Shown here: positions 51,859-60,062 of the stretch, piece by piece
How positions within the stretch are numbered: position 1 is the stretch's first letter
How the letters are laid out: every line of letters starts with the position of its first letter
Source of the DNA: an uncultured Pseudomonadota bacterium
Lineage (GTDB): Bacteria > Myxococcota_A > UBA796 > SXON01
Reading direction: 5' to 3'
DNA length: 64,000 nucleotides
Assembly (NCBI GenBank): GCA_903891165.1
Contig: CAITDR010000566.1
Coordinates: forward strand, 1 to 64,000
The notes under the pieces: generated by a model
Seen by the model: the letters and a program-made list of their open reading frames with translations, nothing else
What the model was told of the DNA's origin: nothing
Database searches by the model: none
Program-made: the position numbers and the translations under genes

Positions 51859-52574
51859 GAGGGTTTGCGCTCCTTCTTCAGGGTTTCCAGAAAGGCAGAC
51901 TGGCTGATGGCCCGGTGCTGGGCGGCCAGGAAGTTCCCGATGGCATCTTCAAAGGGGGTTTCGTAGGCTTCCAACATCAACCTGCGACTCAGGGCCGCAG
52001 CCACCGGCTGGTAGGGACGGAGCTGTTTCAGCCAGCTTACGACGCCCTGGTCCAAATTTTCGTCTACGTGGTCCACGAGCCCGAGCCGTTCGGCCTCCCG
52101 TGCGGGGAGATGTTCGCCGGTCAGGGCGAGGCGCCGGGCGCGTCCCAGGCCGATAAATTTTCCAAGCCGCCACGTAGACATGCCGGGAAGGAAGCCGAGC
52201 TTGATTTCCGGGAGTGCGAAGGTAGCGTCGGGAGAGCAGATGCGGATGTCGAAGGCCAGCGCCAGCTGCAGCCCGCCACCATGGCAGGGACCGTCCAGTG
52301 CGGCGAGGGTGAGTTTTTCCAGGCTTTCAAAGCGGTGGACCAGCTTCTCCCATTTATTGAAGCCGTGGATGTCCAGGGCTTCTTTGGGGTCGAAGTCGCC
52401 AAAGTCGATACCTTCGGAGTGTCCGCGCAGGAGTAACAACTGGACGGAAGACTGATCTTCCAGGTAGTCACAGACCTTTTCCAGCTCCCGGATCTGCCGC
52501 ACGTTGATTCGGGGCCGGATCAACTCCAGGGTCCCGACATCATCCGCTTCGCTGTAGCGCAAGGTTTCATACAT
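51855..52574 (-). CDS. Enoyl-CoA hydratase/isomerase superfamily protein (DpgB-like)
   Basis: 239 aa. Crotonase core: LLLLRGHSEGIDFGDFD, AALDGPCHGGGLQLALAFDIRICSPDATFALPEIKLGFLPGMSTWRL, ARRLALTGEHLPAREAERLGLVDHV. In glycopeptide clusters DpgB, a crotonase homologue, stimulates DpgA. The gene sits 14 bp after a DpgA-like gene, so DpgB is a reasonable call. No strong ribosome-binding site; TAGACA stands 6 nt before ATG. Confidence 0.78.
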   Translation of the reverse strand: MYETLRYSEADDVGTLELIRPRINVRQIRELEKVCDYLEDQSSVQLLLLRGHSEGIDFGDFDPKEALDIHGFNKWEKLVHRFESLEKLTLAALDGPCHGGGLQLALAFDIRICSPDATFALPEIKLGFLPGMSTWRLGKFIGLGRARRLALTGEHLPAREAERLGLVDHVDENLDQGVVSWLKQLRPYQPVAAALSRRLMLEAYETPFEDAIGNFLAAQHRAISQSAFLETLKKERKPS

Positions 52575-52580
52575 CGCTGC

Positions 52581-52586
52581 TGTCTA
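52581..52586 (-). promoter_or_regulatory. -10-like hexamer 6 nt before a start codon
   Basis: Minus strand TAGACA, then GCAGCG, then ATG 52574, within the short gap after dpgA. Confidence 0.4.
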
Positions 52587-52588
52587 AC

Positions 52589-53647
52589 CTACCAGCGGAC
52601 CAGCGCGGTCTCGATCTGCGAGCCGGGCCCCATGGTCATCAGGATGCCGTAGTCTCCACGACGTACCCGCCCCTCTTCCATCAGCCTTCGATAGCTGAAG
52701 AGGAAGGAGCCCGACGACAAGTTGCCGTAGTCCCGTAAAATGGAGTGTGTATGCCGTACATCCCAGTCGGTAATGCCCAGGTTGTACTTGATGGCGTCCA
52801 CCACTTTTTTGCCACCGGAGTGGACAATCCAGTGGGAAATATTCCGCTTCTTCAGGCCAAAGCGAGCCAACAAACGTCCTACCGGTCGTGGTGCATTGGC
52901 GCCGACCACGTAGGGGATGTCGCGGTCGAGGAAGAAGCTGTATTTTCCGTGTTCGTCGTCCCAATCAAAGCGCATGGCGTCGATGGCTGCGGGAATCATC
53001 TGGCTTTCAAAGCCTAAAATCTTGGGGGCAAACATCGGCTCGTCTTTTTCTTCCGCCCGCACCAACAACGCCGCCGAGCCATCCCCAAAAAGGCTGTTGA
53101 CGATGGCCGTTCGCATGGTCCCGTCAAAAACATAGGCAGCTGAGCAGACTTCTACACAGACCAGCAGCGCATTTTTCCCCGGGTTGGCCATGGCCCAGGA
53201 GCTGACCACATTCAGCCCGTTCAACCCCGCATTACAGCCCATCCCCACCACGTCCACGCGGGCGCATTCCGGACGTAGTCCCACACTTTTGATGAGGATC
53301 GCCGTGAGTCCGGGGGTGAGCCAGCCGGTGGAAGTGAGGCAGCAAATGAAGTCAATATTTTCGGGTTGAAGCTGCGCCTTTTCCAGACATGCGCGGATGG
53401 CGGCCCCGCCGATTTCGATCGCACCGTTCCGGTGTTTCTTCAGAAGCTGGCCTTGCGTCTCCTCCGGGGTGCCGTCGGGGCCGGCTTCGGGCAGGTACAG
53501 GTGCCGCGTGCGGATATGCGACGACGTGAACAGGCTGCGGATTCGGGGATCATCCACGCGAAAACGCTGCAGCAGCTCCTCTTGCGGGTAGCGCCCCGGA
53601 GGGTTTGCAGTGCCGAGTGCGATCAGCCGGGGGCGGGTATCCAGCAT
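52589..53647 (-). CDS. dpgA: DpgA-like type III polyketide synthase (3,5-dihydroxyphenylacetyl-CoA synthase)
   Basis: 352 aa. Family marks of DpgA: RSLFTSSHIRTRHLYLP, ETQGQLLKKH, ICCLTSTGWLTPG, VDVVGMGCNAGLNGLN (nucleophile Cys138), VEVCSAAYVFDGTMRTAIVNSLFGDG; His in WIVHSGG and Asn in GNLSSGSF complete the triad. DpgA joins four malonyl-CoA into 3,5-dihydroxyphenylacetyl-CoA. Genes for the later steps (DpgC, DpgD) are not here. ATG has TACGCT six bases upstream. Confidence 0.85.
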   Translation of the reverse strand: MLDTRPRLIALGTANPPGRYPQEELLQRFRVDDPRIRSLFTSSHIRTRHLYLPEAGPDGTPEETQGQLLKKHRNGAIEIGGAAIRACLEKAQLQPENIDFICCLTSTGWLTPGLTAILIKSVGLRPECARVDVVGMGCNAGLNGLNVVSSWAMANPGKNALLVCVEVCSAAYVFDGTMRTAIVNSLFGDGSAALLVRAEEKDEPMFAPKILGFESQMIPAAIDAMRFDWDDEHGKYSFFLDRDIPYVVGANAPRPVGRLLARFGLKKRNISHWIVHSGGKKVVDAIKYNLGITDWDVRHTHSILRDYGNLSSGSFLFSYRRLMEEGRVRRGDYGILMTMGPGSQIETALVRW

Positions 53648-53653
53648 TTTTCA

Positions 53654-53659
53654 AGCGTA
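53654..53659 (-). promoter_or_regulatory. -10-like hexamer 6 nt before a start codon
   Basis: Minus strand TACGCT, then TGAAAA, then ATG 53647. Confidence 0.4.
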
Positions 53660-53714
53660 GCCTATTCCATCCCGTTTCGCCCTTGGCAAGGCGCTTCTGG
53701 TAGCCGTGCTCGCC

Positions 53715-53744
53715 TTGCGGAACCCCGCCCTCTTGGGGCATAGT
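53715..53744 (+). promoter_or_regulatory. Promoter of the MopE/FG-GAP lipoprotein gene
   Basis: TTGCGG (53715-53720), 18-bp spacer, CATAGT (53739-53744); GGGAGAAAGA then precedes ATG 53761. Confidence 0.5.
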
Positions 53745-53760
53745 GAGGCTGGGAGAAAGA

Positions 53761-56043
53761 ATGCGCACCTGGATTATCCTGAGCCTTCTGGTGGGTTGTA
53801 CTGACGGAAGCAGCAAAGACAGCAGCGGCGATGCGGATCGCGATCACGATGGCTACACCAGCGACGACTGTGAGGAGGGGAATCCCGACGTCAACCCCGG
53901 TGCAGTGGAGATCTACTACGACGGGGTGGATCAAAACTGCGACCGTCTCTCCGACTTTGATCAGGATCAGGATGGCGAGGACAGCTTGGACTACGGCGGT
54001 CCCGATTGCGACGATACCGACGCTACCGTGAATACCTCGGCAGAGGAAATTCCAGACGATAAGGACAATAACTGTGATGGATCTACAGGAAGTATCACCG
54101 TCGCCCTGACCGAGGTGATGACCGACCCCGAGGCGGTAGACGACAGCGTCGGCAAGTGGATTGAGCTGTACAACTATGGCGACACCGCTGTCGATCTGGC
54201 CGGTTGGTACCTGTTGAATGCCCGTATGGAACAGGCCCACTTGGAAGGTCTGGTCATCGAGCCCGGCGAACGACGCATCCTGGGAGCCTCGGCTGACTCC
54301 ACCACCAACGGCGGGGCCCCGGTCAGCTGGACCTGGACGGCCCCCTTCGACATCTATGCCCTGGACAGCTTGAGCCTGGAATCGCCCACCGGAGCGGTGG
54401 CTTTCAGTCTGGACTGGCGCCTGCCCGGCTACCCCTCTGCGCCGGGGACGGCCCTGGCACTTTCGGGGGGGCACGATCCGGCGACCCAGTCTGAGCCGGG
54501 AGACTGGTGCCTGGCTGCCTCACCCTATGGCGCGGGGGACCTGGGCTCTCCTGGGGTGGCCAACGAGGTTTGTGTGGGCTCCGATCCCGACGGGGACGGC
54601 TACTCCGCGGCCGACGGGGACTGCGACGAGAGCCGGCCGGATGCCTACCCGGGTGCCCCCGAGCAGGCCAATGGGCGGGACGACGATTGTGACGGGATCA
54701 TCGACAACCTTGCCATCTCGGATGTTGCCCAGATCTACTGGACCGGTGGGCCCGGGGACCGCCTGGGCACCAGCCTGGGCCTGGGAGATGTACGCGGGGA
54801 TACACTTGCAGAGCCGCTGATGGGTTCTGAGCTGACCGGAGGTGGTTTGGGTGCGGTGCGCGGCGTGATCCTGTCGGCAGGAAGCTGGGGGGATGCGGAC
54901 TTTGTCTCCCTGGTCGGTGGGGTCGCCGGGGCGCGGGTGGGGGCGGTGAGTCCGGAGTCTGGAGACCAGGATGGAGACGGCATCGTCGATCTGGTCGGAG
55001 CGGGCGTGGATCCAAGTGGAGCACGCACGGCGATGGTTCTGATCATGATTCCCGGGGGGAGCTTTCTGGCCGGTGAAAAATCCATGGGATCGGGGGTGAT
55101 CAACCTTGCGGGGGCCAGCGGAACCAGCTCGGCCCGGGTCTACTCGGCGCTTGATCTGGATGGCGACGGTCTGGACGATATTCTCTATGGGGATCCTACC
55201 TCCTCTTTACCCACCTACCAGGCAGGCAAGGCGTCGCTGATCTATACGGCTGACATCCAGGGCTCCTCGATCAACGGGGCATCCTTTGTATCAGAAGTCA
55301 CCGGAAATCATGGCAACGACTTTGTCGGCATGGGCCTGGGTGGCGCAGATGTCAATGGCGATGGCTATGACGACGCTTTTGTAGGTACACCAGGGGATGA
55401 GCCGGATGAGAGCTACGTGGACTCCGGATCCTGGACCATCTATGCGGGGGGCGCCGCCTCGGCCGACGGCAGCCTGGGGGCGGGCGCACTTGCCCGGATC
55501 ACCGCGGCGGAAAACCGCACGGGTATAGGCTGGGGGACACCGACCTTCGCCGATCTGGATGGAGATGGAAGTCAGGATCTGGCCTTTGGTGGCTATGGAT
55601 CGGACCGCGTGTGGGTGTACCTGGACAGCAGCTTCTCCGGCGGAGCCACCTATGACGTGGCCACCAGCGCATCTTTTGTAATCACGGGTACCGATAATTT
55701 CGGTTTTTCGGTGAGTGCGGGAGACTACAACAAGGACGGGATCGGCGATCTGGCCGTGGGTGCGCCTGCGGTAGATGGCAACACCCCCGGTCCGGGCTGG
55801 GAGCTGGTGCCGGGTACGGCGGCAGGGTCCGCCTACTTTTTCCTGGGGCCGGTGGCGGCCGGGGACCAGGCGGCGGCCAGCGCCGTGGTGACGGGGAGTC
55901 CGGGCGACCTTTTCGGGGCGGTGATGTCGGTCTCGGAGAAGGTGACCAGTGATGACTTCGCAGATGTGCTGATTGGAGCGCCGAATGCTGGAAGTGGTGG
56001 CGAGGGAACGGTCTACCTGTACAGCGGGCGCCCCACGAACTGA
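53761..56043 (+). CDS. Lipoprotein with MopE repeats, lamin-tail domain and FG-GAP propeller
   Basis: 760 aa. ATG 53761 gives MRTWIILSLLVGCTDG (lipobox VGC). Order: MopE units (30-110), lamin-tail (about 115-270, VALTEVMTDPEAVDDSVGKWIELYNYG), another MopE unit (DPDGDGYSAADGDCDE..., about 275-320), then FG-GAP/integrin-like blades to the end (DLDGDGLDDILYGDP, DVNGDGYDDAFVGTP, DLDGDGSQDLAFGG, DYNKDGIGDLAVGAP). Calcium-binding surface protein by analogy. Unusual in combining three display modules. Confidence 0.82.
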   Translation: MRTWIILSLLVGCTDGSSKDSSGDADRDHDGYTSDDCEEGNPDVNPGAVEIYYDGVDQNCDRLSDFDQDQDGEDSLDYGGPDCDDTDATVNTSAEEIPDDKDNNCDGSTGSITVALTEVMTDPEAVDDSVGKWIELYNYGDTAVDLAGWYLLNARMEQAHLEGLVIEPGERRILGASADSTTNGGAPVSWTWTAPFDIYALDSLSLESPTGAVAFSLDWRLPGYPSAPGTALALSGGHDPATQSEPGDWCLAASPYGAGDLGSPGVANEVCVGSDPDGDGYSAADGDCDESRPDAYPGAPEQANGRDDDCDGIIDNLAISDVAQIYWTGGPGDRLGTSLGLGDVRGDTLAEPLMGSELTGGGLGAVRGVILSAGSWGDADFVSLVGGVAGARVGAVSPESGDQDGDGIVDLVGAGVDPSGARTAMVLIMIPGGSFLAGEKSMGSGVINLAGASGTSSARVYSALDLDGDGLDDILYGDPTSSLPTYQAGKASLIYTADIQGSSINGASFVSEVTGNHGNDFVGMGLGGADVNGDGYDDAFVGTPGDEPDESYVDSGSWTIYAGGAASADGSLGAGALARITAAENRTGIGWGTPTFADLDGDGSQDLAFGGYGSDRVWVYLDSSFSGGATYDVATSASFVITGTDNFGFSVSAGDYNKDGIGDLAVGAPAVDGNTPGPGWELVPGTAAGSAYFFLGPVAAGDQAAASAVVTGSPGDLFGAVMSVSEKVTSDDFADVLIGAPNAGSGGEGTVYLYSGRPTN

Positions 56044-56044
56044 A

Positions 56045-56050
56045 TAGACA
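56045..56050 (+). promoter_or_regulatory. -10-like hexamer 6 nt before the lgt start codon
   Basis: TAGACA, then GCGCGC, then ATG 56057; it begins directly after the preceding stop. Confidence 0.4.
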
Positions 56051-56056
56051 GCGCGC

Positions 56057-56959
56057 ATGCACCCGATCCTTTTTGAGATCCCCACCTCCTTCGGAAAGTT
56101 GCCCTTTCCGGTCTACGGGCTGATGCTCACCCTGGGGGTGCTTGCAGCCTCCTTGATCGGGCACTATCGATCCAGTCGGATCGGCCTCAATCCGGATCGG
56201 ATGGCGGTGATCTACCTGATCTGCGTGACGTCGGGCGTGGCGGGCGCCCGGCTCCTGCACTTTATGATGGCCTCCGACTCGGCGGAGTTCTGGCACAACC
56301 CGCTGATCTACTTCAACCCTGGAAAGGGAGGGCTTGCCATCTATGGGGGCTTGATCGGTGGCTTTTTCTCGGTGATGGTCTATTGCCGCCGCAAGGGGAT
56401 GTCGTTTTGGAAGGTGGCGGATGTGATGGGCCCGGCCGTGATCGTCGGGCTGGCTTTCGGGCGTATCGGCTGCTTTTTTGCAGGCTGTTGCCACGGAAAA
56501 TCCTGTGAGCTGCCTGCAGATGTGTCCACCCTCTACGAGGGCAGCGGTGGACATATCTGGCTTTCTTTTACCTTTCCGTACATGCTGGTGCAGACGGCCC
56601 ATGGAGTGGGTGTGAACGGGGTGCCGGTCTACCCCACACAGCTTTGGGAGCATTTGGCGGCGATGCTCATCTTCCTAATCTCCAGTGTCTCTTTCCGCTA
56701 TCGCAAGTTTGATGGTCAGGCGATTGCGACGGTCATGCTGCTGTACGGCCTCTGGCGGCCCATCAACGAGTCCATGCGCGGCGACGACATCCGCGGACTC
56801 TACTTTGGCGTGCTGACCACCTCCCAGCTGATCTCCATCCCCGTGGTGTTGGGGGCGCTCCTGCTCATCGCAACCCGCTGGAACAAGGGTGTAGCCCCCG
56901 AGGTGGAATACCAGCCCTTCAAAGCCAATGAGGATCTCGGTCCGGCGCCTCGGCTCTGA
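56057..56959 (+). CDS. lgt: Prolipoprotein diacylglyceryl transferase
   Basis: 300 aa, seven membrane helices. Motifs: FPVYGLMLTLGVLAA, GKGGLAIYGGLIGG, FGRIGCFFAGCCHG (catalytic region with conserved Arg and Gly), VYPTQLWE, LYGLWRPINESMRGDD (conserved R..NE.). It attaches diacylglycerol to the lipobox Cys of every lipoprotein, of which this window has many. Followed 7 bp later by murJ. Confidence 0.95.
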   Translation: MHPILFEIPTSFGKLPFPVYGLMLTLGVLAASLIGHYRSSRIGLNPDRMAVIYLICVTSGVAGARLLHFMMASDSAEFWHNPLIYFNPGKGGLAIYGGLIGGFFSVMVYCRRKGMSFWKVADVMGPAVIVGLAFGRIGCFFAGCCHGKSCELPADVSTLYEGSGGHIWLSFTFPYMLVQTAHGVGVNGVPVYPTQLWEHLAAMLIFLISSVSFRYRKFDGQAIATVMLLYGLWRPINESMRGDDIRGLYFGVLTTSQLISIPVVLGALLLIATRWNKGVAPEVEYQPFKANEDLGPAPRL

Positions 56960-56966
56960 GCCCAGG

Positions 56967-58547
56967 ATGAGGAAGAGCATCGGGATTGCGGGGCTGATCT
57001 GGAGTGCCAGCCTGCTGGCATCGCGGGTGATCGGGCTGGTGCGGGAGCGGGTGCTGGGCACCACCCTGGGGGTGGGCGGGGAGGCCGATGTCTACCAGGC
57101 CGCCTTCCGGGTACCCGATCTGATCAACTATCTGGTTGCCGGTGGTGCGCTCTCCATTGTGTTTATTCCCCTCTTCACTGCACATTTGGAGCGGGGTGAT
57201 GAGGCCCGCGCTTGGCGTAGTTTTTCGATCCTGGCCAACTTTCTGGTTGGGGCGCTGGGTAGCCTGGTGCTGGTGGGTTTGGTGGCGATGCCCTGGCTGG
57301 TTGGCCTGCTGGCTCCTGGTTTTTCAGCGGAGCAGCTTGCACAGCTGACCCACCTTTCGCGGATTGTGCTGCCCGCGCAGATCTTCCACCTTTTAGGGGG
57401 GCTTTTGAGTGCGGCGCTTCTCTCCAAAGAGCGGCACGCGGTTCCGGCGCTCGCACCACTTTTGTATACGGGCGCGATCATCGCCGGGGGATTGTGGACG
57501 GGCACCGCCGAGGGTTTTGCCTGGGGGGTTTTGGTGGGCGCCATCCTCGGACCCTTTGGATTGCCGCTGTGGGCATGCCTGCGGGAAGGGCTGCGCTGGC
57601 AGTTGGTCTTTGATCCTCGGGATCCCGACTTTCGCGCCTACCTCCTCCGCTCGCTCCCCATCATGTTGGGCTGGTCTATCGTCGGGATGGACGAGACGGT
57701 CGTCACCTATTTTGCCTCCTCCTTCACCGAAGGTTCGGTAGCTATTTTGGGCTATGCCCGCACCTTGATGAAGGTGCCCATGGGCGTCTTTGGGATGGCC
57801 ATGGGCATCGCTGCCTATCCCACGCTCACGCGCCTCTGTGCGGAAGAAAAAACTGGGGAAGCCTGGAAGATTCTTGCACGGGCATCGCGACAGGTTTTGG
57901 TGCTTGCTTTGGGCTCGCAGGTGCTCTTGACGGTGGCCGGTCCAGAGCTGGGGGCACTGGTCTATTCAGCACGGAAGATTCAGGAGGATCAACTTGCTGA
58001 ACTCGGGCTCTGCTTGGGCGTGTTTTCGCTGGCCCTGGGGGCATGGACGGTACAGACGCTGCTGGCGCGTGGCTTCTATGCGCGTGGGAAAACCTGGCTT
58101 CCTACCTGGCTGGGATTTGGGGTGCTGCTGATAGCGCTGCCGGTCTATGCCGGGCTGGCTCGTTTTGGCAGTGTGGGGCTGGCCATGGCTTCGTCGTTGG
58201 GAATCACCGCGTACACCCTGCTTTTGGGCGTGGTGCTGTGGTGGCAGATGGGTCGGCAGCCGGGGAGGGGAGATGCAGGAGGGGTGGAGGATGCGGGCTT
58301 TGGCCTGTTTTTTGTGAGGGCCATCCTCGCCACGGGGGTGGGCATTGGCGGGGGGCTGTGGGTGGCCGGGCTGCTACCGGCGGTGGGCGGCGGTGCGGCG
58401 GCGCTGATCGGGCGGATCGTCGTGATCGGCGGCGTGGGCGGTGGGCTTTTTGTGGGGCTCGGGCTGCTGCTGGGCATCGCCGAGCTGCGGGAAGTGCTGG
58501 GAAAAGTGCTGCGTCGTCTGCCGGGGATTGGCAGACGTTTTGCGTGA
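56967..58547 (+). CDS. murJ: Lipid II flippase MurJ
   Basis: 526 aa, about 14 helices of the MOP superfamily. ASLLASRVIGLVRERVLGTTLGVGGEADVYQAAFRVPDLINYLVAGGALSIVFIPLF is the MurJ N-terminus; later MKVPMGVFGMAMGIAAYPTLTRL and LARGFYARGKTWLP. It moves lipid II across the inner membrane. ATG 56967 follows AGGAT; the longer frame overlaps lgt. Co-transcribed with lgt. Confidence 0.93.
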   Translation: MRKSIGIAGLIWSASLLASRVIGLVRERVLGTTLGVGGEADVYQAAFRVPDLINYLVAGGALSIVFIPLFTAHLERGDEARAWRSFSILANFLVGALGSLVLVGLVAMPWLVGLLAPGFSAEQLAQLTHLSRIVLPAQIFHLLGGLLSAALLSKERHAVPALAPLLYTGAIIAGGLWTGTAEGFAWGVLVGAILGPFGLPLWACLREGLRWQLVFDPRDPDFRAYLLRSLPIMLGWSIVGMDETVVTYFASSFTEGSVAILGYARTLMKVPMGVFGMAMGIAAYPTLTRLCAEEKTGEAWKILARASRQVLVLALGSQVLLTVAGPELGALVYSARKIQEDQLAELGLCLGVFSLALGAWTVQTLLARGFYARGKTWLPTWLGFGVLLIALPVYAGLARFGSVGLAMASSLGITAYTLLLGVVLWWQMGRQPGRGDAGGVEDAGFGLFFVRAILATGVGIGGGLWVAGLLPAVGGGAAALIGRIVVIGGVGGGLFVGLGLLLGIAELREVLGKVLRRLPGIGRRFA

Positions 58548-58548
58548 T

Positions 58549-58582
58549 TCGACCAACGGTCGAAAAATCGACCGACGGTCGA
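58549..58582. promoter_or_regulatory. Two tandem 15-bp palindromes, putative operators
   Basis: TCGACCAACGGTCGA (58549-58563) and TCGACCGACGGTCGA (58568-58582), 19 bp centre to centre. The second is a perfect 7-bp inverted repeat around one base; the first has one mismatch. Lies between murJ and the SDR gene; no regulator gene adjoins. Confidence 0.6.
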
Positions 58583-58649
58583 AGACGGAAAAATTCCTGG
58601 ATGCAGCAGGGGAGGGGTGCGGATAAGGGGCCACAGCTCAGAGGCCTGT

Positions 58650-59360
58650 ATGCGCAACATCCTGATCACCGGCGCTTCCCGTGGAATTGGCGCTGCCATC
58701 GCCCGGGAATTGGCCGCACCTGGTACCCGAATCCTGGTGAACTACCTTCAAAATGAGGCTGCAGCGCGAACGGTCGTGGCAGCGGTAGAGGCCGCCGGTG
58801 CCGAGGCGGTGTTGATCCAAGGGGATGTACGGTCCGAGGCCGATCTCAAGCGGATGGCGGAGCTGGCCGGACCCTTGGATGTGCTGGTACACAATGCCGC
58901 CGTCGGCGCGCTCAAGGCCTGGGACAAGATCCGCACCCCCCAGTGGGATCTGACCTTGGAAAGCTCTCTTCGGCCCTTCTGGCTACTCACCCGGCTGTGT
59001 ACCCTCAAGCCCGATGCCAACGTGATCGGTATTTCCAGCTTGGGAAGTCGTCGCTATATCCCTGGCTATGTGGCGATGGGTGTCGCAAAAGCGGGGGTGG
59101 AGGCTCTCACCCGACAGCTCGCGGTGGAGCTGGCCCCCATCCGTGTGAACACCATCTGTGCGGGGCTCGTGGATACCGACGCATTACGCTACCTGCCTGA
59201 AGGCAAAAAAATGGTGGAAGAAACCGCAAAGTTGACCCCGTTGGGTCGTATCGGTCTGCCTGAAGATGTTGCCCAGGCGGTCTCCCTTTTCCTGGACCCC
59301 CGGGCGCACTGGATCACTGGTCAAGTGATCGTGGTGGATGGCGGTTTTTCGGTGCTCTGA
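58650..59360 (+). CDS. FabL-like short-chain dehydrogenase (enoyl-ACP reductase III type)
   Basis: 236 aa. NILITGASRGIGAAIA (cofactor motif), LVHNAAVGALK, ISSLGSRRYIPGYVAMGVAKAGVEALTRQLAVEL with the Tyr-x6-Lys spacing typical of FabI/FabL rather than the usual Tyr-x3-Lys, and VNTICAGLVDTDAL, WITGQVIVVDGG. FabL reduces enoyl-ACP in fatty-acid synthesis. Sits behind the tandem palindromes, so it may be regulated alone. Confidence 0.78.
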   Translation: MRNILITGASRGIGAAIARELAAPGTRILVNYLQNEAAARTVVAAVEAAGAEAVLIQGDVRSEADLKRMAELAGPLDVLVHNAAVGALKAWDKIRTPQWDLTLESSLRPFWLLTRLCTLKPDANVIGISSLGSRRYIPGYVAMGVAKAGVEALTRQLAVELAPIRVNTICAGLVDTDALRYLPEGKKMVEETAKLTPLGRIGLPEDVAQAVSLFLDPRAHWITGQVIVVDGGFSVL

Positions 59361-59393
59361 GCGCCAGACACTCCCCGGCCGGGCTGCGGTGAT

Positions 59394-59399
59394 TAGGTT
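59394..59399 (+). promoter_or_regulatory. -10-like hexamer 6 nt before a start codon
   Basis: TAGGTT, then GCTCGG, then ATG 59406. Confidence 0.4.
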
Positions 59400-59405
59400 G
59401 CTCGG

Positions 59406-59936
59406 ATGAGTCAGGAACGGTTCAGGTGGGAAGTGGATCCGGAGGCGGTCGATGCCTCTTTCCGGGCGCTGCAACGTCGGGCACGCGAGCTTTTTGATCA
59501 GGGCCGCTACACACGGGTGCGGTTGCGCTACAAAGGAAAGCAGCTTGGCGGCGATTTCCCTCTGGGTGCACTGCTAGCGATGGAAGGGGTGGGCCTGCTG
59601 TTGGCCAGTCCGATCTATGTGTTGGTGGCGAACCTGGGGGTGAAGGCCTTTATCGAGGTGGAGTTTATCCACGAGGCTGAGGACCGCATCAAAGAGGGTT
59701 TGGAAGCTTTCAACGCGGGAGAGGTGGATGCGGCGGAGGCCAAATACCGCGAGGCATTGACCATGCGTCCCGACGATCCGGCGGCGCTGTATGCCCTTGG
59801 TGTGCTCCTGCGGGTGACTGGACGGAGAGAGGAGGCGATGAGCTGCCTGGAGAAGGTGGCGGCCACAGAGAACCCCGACCGGGCCAAAGCGGCAGAAGCC
59901 CTTGAAAAAATGAAGCGAGGCCTGCGCACCCTCTGA
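59406..59936 (+). CDS. Small TPR-repeat protein
   Basis: 176 aa. An N-terminal alpha/beta segment (RVRLRYKGKQLGGDFPLGALLAMEGVGLLLASPIYVLVANLGVKAFIEVEF) with a hydrophobic centre precedes about two TPR units (EGLEAFNAGEVDAAEAKYREALTMRPDDPAALYALGVLLRVTGRREEAMSCLEKV). The first part is an uncharacterised domain. Probably cytoplasmic scaffold. Confidence 0.72.
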   Translation: MSQERFRWEVDPEAVDASFRALQRRARELFDQGRYTRVRLRYKGKQLGGDFPLGALLAMEGVGLLLASPIYVLVANLGVKAFIEVEFIHEAEDRIKEGLEAFNAGEVDAAEAKYREALTMRPDDPAALYALGVLLRVTGRREEAMSCLEKVAATENPDRAKAAEALEKMKRGLRTL

Positions 59937-60062
59937 GGGCTTTGCAAGAGCGCGTCAAGATCCGTCGCTGCTTTGGACCCTTGAAGCCGGACAGGTTAGC
60001 CGTCCCCCCGATTGGCAGCCTTCGCTGCCCCCAGGTCTGCTGCGAGAAGGTGCAGGATTGCT

